Shown here: in pieces, positions 59,508-64,000 of the stretch
How positions within the stretch are numbered: the first letter of the stretch is position 1
Layout: each line of letters begins with the position of its first letter
NCBI GenBank assembly: GCA_015143295.1
Contig: CM026559.1
Location: forward strand, 18,056,826 to 18,120,825
Origin: Tetracentron sinense
Taxonomy: Eukaryota; Streptophyta; Magnoliopsida; Trochodendrales; Trochodendraceae
Direction: 5' to 3'
Length of the DNA: 64,000 nt
Position numbers and translations under genes: made by a program
Notes under the pieces: model-generated
The model's input: the letters and a program-made list of their open reading frames with translations, nothing else
What the model was told of the DNA's origin: nothing
The model's database searches: none

Positions 59508-59912
59508 GTTTGATCCGTGAGGGTGAACCTCACGGATTCAATCGTAAGTGCTAGCCTCCGAGAGGCTGACACGTATCCCATTCGTGAGAATTAAAACCTC
59601 ATGGATTCAACCCTAAGTGCCAGCCTTCGAGAGGGTAACACGTATCCCATCCATGAGGATTAAAACCTCACGGATTGAACCCTAAGTACGCCTCTGAGAG
59701 GCTGACACGTATCTCATCCATGAGGATTAATACTCCATAGATATCCTTTGAGTGCTAGTCTCCGAGAGACTGACACGTGTCCAATCCATGAGGAAGAAAA
59801 CCTCACGGATGATTCTCTAGTGCCAGTCTCTGAGAGACTATTACGTATTCAGCCCGTGAGGATTAAAATCTCATGCATGACCTTTGGGTGCCAACCTCTA
59901 AGAGGTTGACAC
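59508..59912. repeat. tandem array of about 68-69 bp with covarying hairpins
   Basis: Six units with CCTCACGGATTCAACC, AAGTGCCAGCCTCCGAGAGG and CTGACACGTATCCCATCC. Each has a small hairpin: AGCCTCcgaGAGGCT (59553), AGTCTCcgaGAGACT (59757), AGTCTCtgaGAGACT (59825), AACCTCtaaGAGGTT (59893). Both arms change together. The array was split by a solo LTR and resumes at 61679. Confidence 0.85.
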
Positions 59913-61678
59913 TGTTGCCCAGATATAGACCCTAAAGGGGGGGTGAATAGGGTCAATGGAAAATTTAAACTTTTTCCCTTTAAATGCGGAAAATAAACAA
60001 TGAAGAGAAAAGCACTTAACCAAAACTAATTTGACAATGAAAATCACAAGAAATAGGAGAAGAGTTAAGGGATGCAGACTCAGGTTTGTTATCGAGGTTC
60101 GGCAAAACCAGCTCAGAGGTTTCCACTATAGTCCACAACTGTACAAACTTCTTAATCTGGTGAAGCTTAAACCCTTTACGATCTTTCTTTCAGTCAAGAT
60201 GAACCTTCAACAACCCCCCTTTCGGTCAGGGCCAAACCATCAACCAACAGAGCACAACCTTCTCTATTATACTGAAGCAACAGCTTCACTTGAAGAACAC
60301 GTAGGTTCTTGGATGGATACAATAAAAGATTTTGGATATTAAATCCGAAATGAAAACTCCTTTAAGAGTTGGATTTGAATGGAATAGCAAGCTCTAATAA
60401 ATCTTTCAAGTGGAAGATTGGAATTAAAGAGGAAAAAATAGAGTGTCGTTTTTTCAGATTGGGATTTTTAGGCTTAAGTGAATGATTTTCAATAAAACAG
60501 TGTACGAGTTAGTGTATCTGTCTTGGATCATTTAAAGATCACTTATATTTATAGTGATCTGAAATTTATTACCATTTGATGAGCATTGAATGCGAAATAC
60601 CCATTGTAAAAATAGCTGTTGGCATTTAATGCGGGTTTTTCAGAAATTTTCTGAACTATCCAGTCGATTAGAGGAGCCTTCTGATTGACTGGATGGTTGC
60701 CTGATTGCTTGGATCAGTATTCTGATCGGCTGGATGTCAAAGACCAAGTTTTGTGAGTTTTGTTCTATCCAGTCAGTTAGAGGGTGGAGTGATCGACTGG
60801 ATGGACCACCTAATCGGCTGGATGGTCCACTTGATAAGTTAGATAAACCAAAAAACTTCAAGTTTTTGATTTTTCTGATTTTTAATGCCTTTTCTTATAT
60901 TTTAATGATTTGCACGAATTCCAAAGTGTTTTACTATGTTAGTAAAACATGATTAACAACTCATAATGATCTTTTGAATGATCTAAAATGGATTAGCAAA
61001 GAGAACCAACTCGATCAGTACATGCAGACAAATTTGGGAAAAAATTGTTCTATCCAGTCGATCATAGGGCTTGTCTGATCGACTGGATAGTCTGCCTAAT
61101 TGGCTGGATTACCTATCTGATCGACTGGATAGGCTAATTTTATTTGCAGAATCCATTTTCAAAACCTTTAAGATAGGCTTTGATTCCAAGGTTTTGTAGT
61201 TAACCTTTATGAATATGATGAACATGTTTTAAGGTCTTAATCATATTTTAATATTTGTTCAAGGGACCTATTGTTAATCTAAGGTATTTTGAGCTTTTTC
61301 ACCAAATCAACCACTTGAGGATTTTTACAAGAAATCCTAAACAGACCACACTTACTATCTAGACTAAGACCTTGATGAGGATGATCCTTTGGCTTCAATG
61401 GTCTTCAGCAGTAGTGTCTTGAAAACAATCTTCCAAAATCATTTTTGCTTATAGTTGAATATATTCTTGAAACTTTTGATTTGGAATTGTCATCATGTCT
61501 TGACTTGGTCTTTTTCATTGAAGGTTCTTGAATTTTTGCTTAAAATCCCTTCTTTAATTCTTGAATACTATGGAATAAATTGCTCATGGAAGACATTAGT
61601 ATTACAAGAGTCATTTCATTATTTATGTCATCATTAAAACTAATTGAGGGTCATATGGTTGTAACCTTAAGGCTAACA
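59913..61678 (+). mobile_element. solo LTR of the TGTTGCCCA type (TSD GACAC)
   Basis: Starts TGTTGCCCAGATATAGACCC and ends AAGGCTAACA; GACAC at 59908-59912 and 61679-61683. 1766 bp. It has GAGGTTCGGCAAAACC (60093) like the copies at 40492 and 41810, which identifies them as LTRs as well. Confidence 0.9.
60655..61135. repeat. CCAGTCGAT palindrome clusters in the solo LTR
   Basis: Two clusters (60657-60850, 61050-61132) of CTATCCAGTCGATCA-type words with inverted partners TGATCGACTGGATAG. The second cluster makes one long nearly perfect inverted repeat. Confidence 0.8.
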
Positions 61679-61744
61679 GACACGTGTCCAATCCGTAAGG
61701 ATAAATCCTCACAGATCAATGATCACCATACTTGGTCCTAAACC
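61679..61744. repeat. end of the 68-bp array
   Basis: GACACGTGTCCAATCCGTAAGG continues the last unit of 59508-59912. Confidence 0.7.
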
Positions 61745-61930
61745 TAATCCAGACCATGGGTAAGACCTATGATCTCACCCTCTGGTCCATGGGCAAGACT
61801 TATGGTCTCACCCTTTGGTCCGTGGGCAAGACCCATGGTCTCACCCTCTGTTCCATGGGCAAGACCTATGGTCCCACCCTCTGGTCTGTGGGCAAAACCT
61901 ATGGTCTCACCCTCTGGTCCGTGGGTTGAC
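61745..61930. repeat. 33-bp tandem repeat
   Basis: Five to six units of CCATGGGCAAGACCTATGGT followed by CTCACCCTCTGGT. Period 33, so it reads as 11-residue repeats in any open frame; coding is unlikely. Confidence 0.88.
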
Positions 61931-62789
61931 CTAGGTCAGTCTATCCCTAACTGACAGTTAGTATCCGACTATCATAGGGCAGAGACTCCTTGATAAAAAG
62001 GATTCTCTATCAGGTGTAGGGGGATCCGAAGATAAGGATCCCTTCTTTTAAAATCCCATGGGATGCCACACGGTACCCCATAATTATGATAGGATTAGGA
62101 TTATATCCTATATCTTGGGAAAGGATATGATTAAACATCCTCATTTTTGAAAGGTATTAGGATTTCTCCCCAAAAAGAGAAATCTGCTACAAGAGTCCTA
62201 AAAAAGAAGAGGATTCTCTTGAGCTTAGGAGTCTCCTTGATAAGGGAGACCCGTGAGCTGGCACCATATAAGAGGAGAGCCCCAGTTGACTTTTCTAAAA
62301 TAAGGGATTCGAAGAGAGAGACCAAAAAGGACTCTCTCAAACCTATAAAAGGAGGGTTTCTCACAAGAAATCCACACGAAGCAATACAGAGAAAAATGAC
62401 GAAAGAAGATAAACTTTCTTCTCCTTCAAACAACAGCAGCAAAAAGTAAGCCAAAGAAGAATACTCTTCGATATGGAGAACATCAGGTGAGCCTCATAAA
62501 AATGGCCACCCCACTCTCTTTTCTTTTCTGCAAATGTAAAAGCCTCTATGAGGTATCTTGTAACGCCTACATAGGATCTGGGCAACTCCATTGAATAAAT
62601 AAATATTTTATTCAAATATTTGTTCTTCTTTTATTTCTTCTTCTTAATCAAAGGTTCTTCCCCAAACAAGGAAAATAATTTAACAGTCTGAGTTTACTCA
62701 GATTGGAATGATAGTCTCCCACAACAAACAATAAACTCCATACAACAATGGAGGAAATTTGATAAGTAAAGACAAATTTTGCGCTTACA
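61931..62789 (+). mobile_element. 3' part of a Tat/Retand-like gypsy LTR
   Basis: TATA box TATAAAA at 62344-62350, a TAAATAAATA-rich polyadenylation-like stretch near 62596, and an end at TTGCGCTTACA. The arrays at 59508-61930 are probably the first part of the same LTR. The start was not found. Confidence 0.6.
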
Positions 62790-62794
62790 AATTA

Positions 62795-62812
62795 ATGGCA
62801 TGCCCGGTGGGA
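62795..62812 (+). other. probable primer-binding site, Tat/Retand type
   Basis: TGGCATGCCCGGTGGGAC, five bases after the inferred LTR end. The CCCGGTGGGAC pattern is familiar from Tat/Retand-type plant gypsy elements; one base may differ from a perfect tRNA complement. Confidence 0.6.
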
Positions 62813-63130
62813 CATTCTTCTCCTCTCATTTTTGATAAAGAATTAATAAATAAAAGAAGAACAAAAAAAAGAAAGTGATTAATGCTTTCCCCTATTTTCT
62901 CTTTGGTTTTGGTGCAGGATAATCGAGATCGTCTACATCCGTTCGGCATATGTGTTGACCATCAAGAGGAGGGTCTATGTGCCTCCGATCCCAATCCTAA
63001 CAACTCACCCCCTTACTTGGGCGGAGGTCGCAGCGGCCCCAATCATGGGGTCTCGGTCTACTGGCCGGACCATCAATGAGGGTCTTGCTACCCCTCCACG
63101 GAGGAATCACCCCTGCCAGATCCACGGACA
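62813..63130 (+). other. 5' internal region of the Tat/Retand-like element
   Basis: Contains an intron-end-like TTTTGGTGCAG at about 62909-62919 followed by more GC-rich sequence that could be the beginning of a gag exon. No gag motif was recognised. Confidence 0.4.
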
Positions 63131-63470
63131 GGGTGTATCCTCAAGGATACACCACAGAGTAGGTGTATCCTCAGGATACACCCCGGACAAGGTGCATCCC
63201 CCAGGATGCACCATGGAGTAGTTGCATTTCTAAGGATGCACCACAGACAGGGGTCATCCCTTAGGATGTCCCATGGAGAGGCTGCACCCAAGAGGATGTG
63301 CCACGGAGTACACACATCCCCCAGGATGTGCCACGGATTGGGTGCATCCAATTGGAAGCCCTACGGACAGAATGCATCCCACATGATGCATCCCAGACAA
63401 AGTGTACCCAATCAGAGTGCATCGTGGAGAGTGTACCCAACAGGGTACACACATTGCAGGGTGGATTTAC
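63131..63470. repeat. 30-bp tandem array of hairpins
   Basis: Eleven units. Examples: GGTGTATCC..GGATACACC, GGTGCATCC..GGATGCACC, CACATCC..GGATGTG, GTGTACCC..GGGTACAC. Spacers ACAGAGTA/ACGGACAG. Period 30 gives decapeptide repeats in an open plus frame (MHHGVVAFLR, MSHGEAAPKR, MCHGVHTSPR). Confidence 0.9.
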
Positions 63471-63785
63471 CACTCTATGATAGGTCATCCCAAAAGGCAG
63501 ACCTATGTCAAACACTGGGCCAAGCCAAACAGGCTGTCCTAAATCCCAACAGTTCTTAGTTGAAACACCGCAATCGCTGTGGCTGACCATAGGACTTGTT
63601 GGATATGAGCTCCCTCGATCCAAATTGATTGTTGAAACTCTCCTTTAAAAATTTCTTCAAAGAGAGGAGATGCTGCCCAATTTTCACTATGGCAAAAGGA
63701 CAAGGCCAAGGGCCTCAAGGACTTAAGGAACAATCCTCCAATAACTTTACAAAATACAAAGAAATTGAGGAAGATGCCTCAGAGC
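63471..63785. other. stretch between two arrays, nothing recognised
   Basis: Continues the Tat-like internal region. No family motif seen. Confidence 0.4.
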
Positions 63786-64000
63786 ACTCATCCGTGAACA
63801 AGAAACGTCCATGGACAGAATTCACGGACCAAAGTCCAAAACATCCCACGGATGGGAATAGAAGCTTATCCACGGACAGAAGTTCAAGAATGTCCATGGA
63901 CAGAATACCAGCCCTGTCCACAGATAGACAATCTAGATTATCCACGGATGGAAGATCTAGGCTGTCCATGGAGGACAGAGATCAAGATTATCCACAGACG
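63786..64000. repeat. 24-bp tandem array (TCCATGGACAGA), runs off the window
   Basis: Eight or more units beginning TCCATGGAC, TCCACGGAC or TCCACAGAT about every 24 bp. On the minus strand it reads as an octapeptide repeat (SVDNLDCL, SMDILELL). Continues beyond 64000. Confidence 0.85.

Noticed and set aside
59508..59512. Search for a target duplication around the E1/E2 pair
   Set aside because: GATCA before 42101 and GTTTG after 59507 do not match, so no single clean insertion can be claimed.
61745..61930. Open frame with 11-residue repeats (MGKTYGLTLWS)
   Set aside because: It follows from a 33-bp DNA repeat; other frames are open as well and there is no gene context.
63206..63559. 117-codon frame over the 30-bp array as a gag protein
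   Set aside because: Mostly decapeptide repeats dictated by the DNA period, with no capsid motif; kept only as a note in the array entry.

Overview
The window is flowering-plant nuclear DNA. It has AT-rich non-coding sequence, intron-like features, one intron-poor host gene and nested LTR retrotransposons with plant-type primer-binding sites (initiator-Met type TGGTATCAGAGC). There are no bacterial features, CRISPR arrays, rRNA genes or convincing tRNA genes. The species cannot be named from the sequence alone.

Layout. (1) 1-4400: one host gene on the minus strand (2432-3694), a SAGA subunit of the ADA1/HFI1 family, followed on its 3' side by degenerate tandem repeats (1-830). (2) 4400-6885: LTR-like sequence that carries a 160-bp copied piece of the ADA1 gene. 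(3) 6886-23336: a solo LTR of a Ty3/gypsy chromovirus (TSD GATAA), itself interrupted by a PIF/Harbinger transposon (7893-11786, TSD CAA) and by a full-length gypsy chromovirus of a related family (12425-22549, TSD CCTCT). (4) 23489-26540: another LTR-like segment and an internally deleted solo gypsy LTR. (5) 26541-40304: the gag-integrase half of a decayed Ty1/copia element on the minus strand, whose 5' LTR was hit by three further gypsy solo LTRs (31922-36437, TSD CTATC; 33024-35284 nested inside it, TSD GTATA; 37157-40186, TSD TCATG). (6) 40305-42100: partial LTRs beginning TGTTGCCCA. (7) 42101-59507: two copies of a coding-free copia-like element (LARD type) joined tail to tail, giving an inverted repeat with arms of about 7.6 kb. 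(8) 59508-64000: a Tat/Retand-like LTR and 5' internal region built of several tandem arrays, with a solo LTR (59913-61678, TSD GACAC) inserted in one array.

How it fits together. Only ADA1 looks like a working host gene; the rest is layered transposon history that target-site duplications allow to be ordered. Three signals go beyond routine annotation. First, the gypsy LTRs share a short reading frame (up to 51 codons, starting MSAG) just after a conserved stem-loop; between two separate insertions, 7 of 9 differences fall at third codon positions. Second, the full-length gypsy element has a 136-bp GT-AG intron between gag and protease that is exactly in frame when removed and gives an immediate stop when retained. 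Third, several unrelated element families carry tandem arrays of hairpins in which sequence changes while base pairing is kept.
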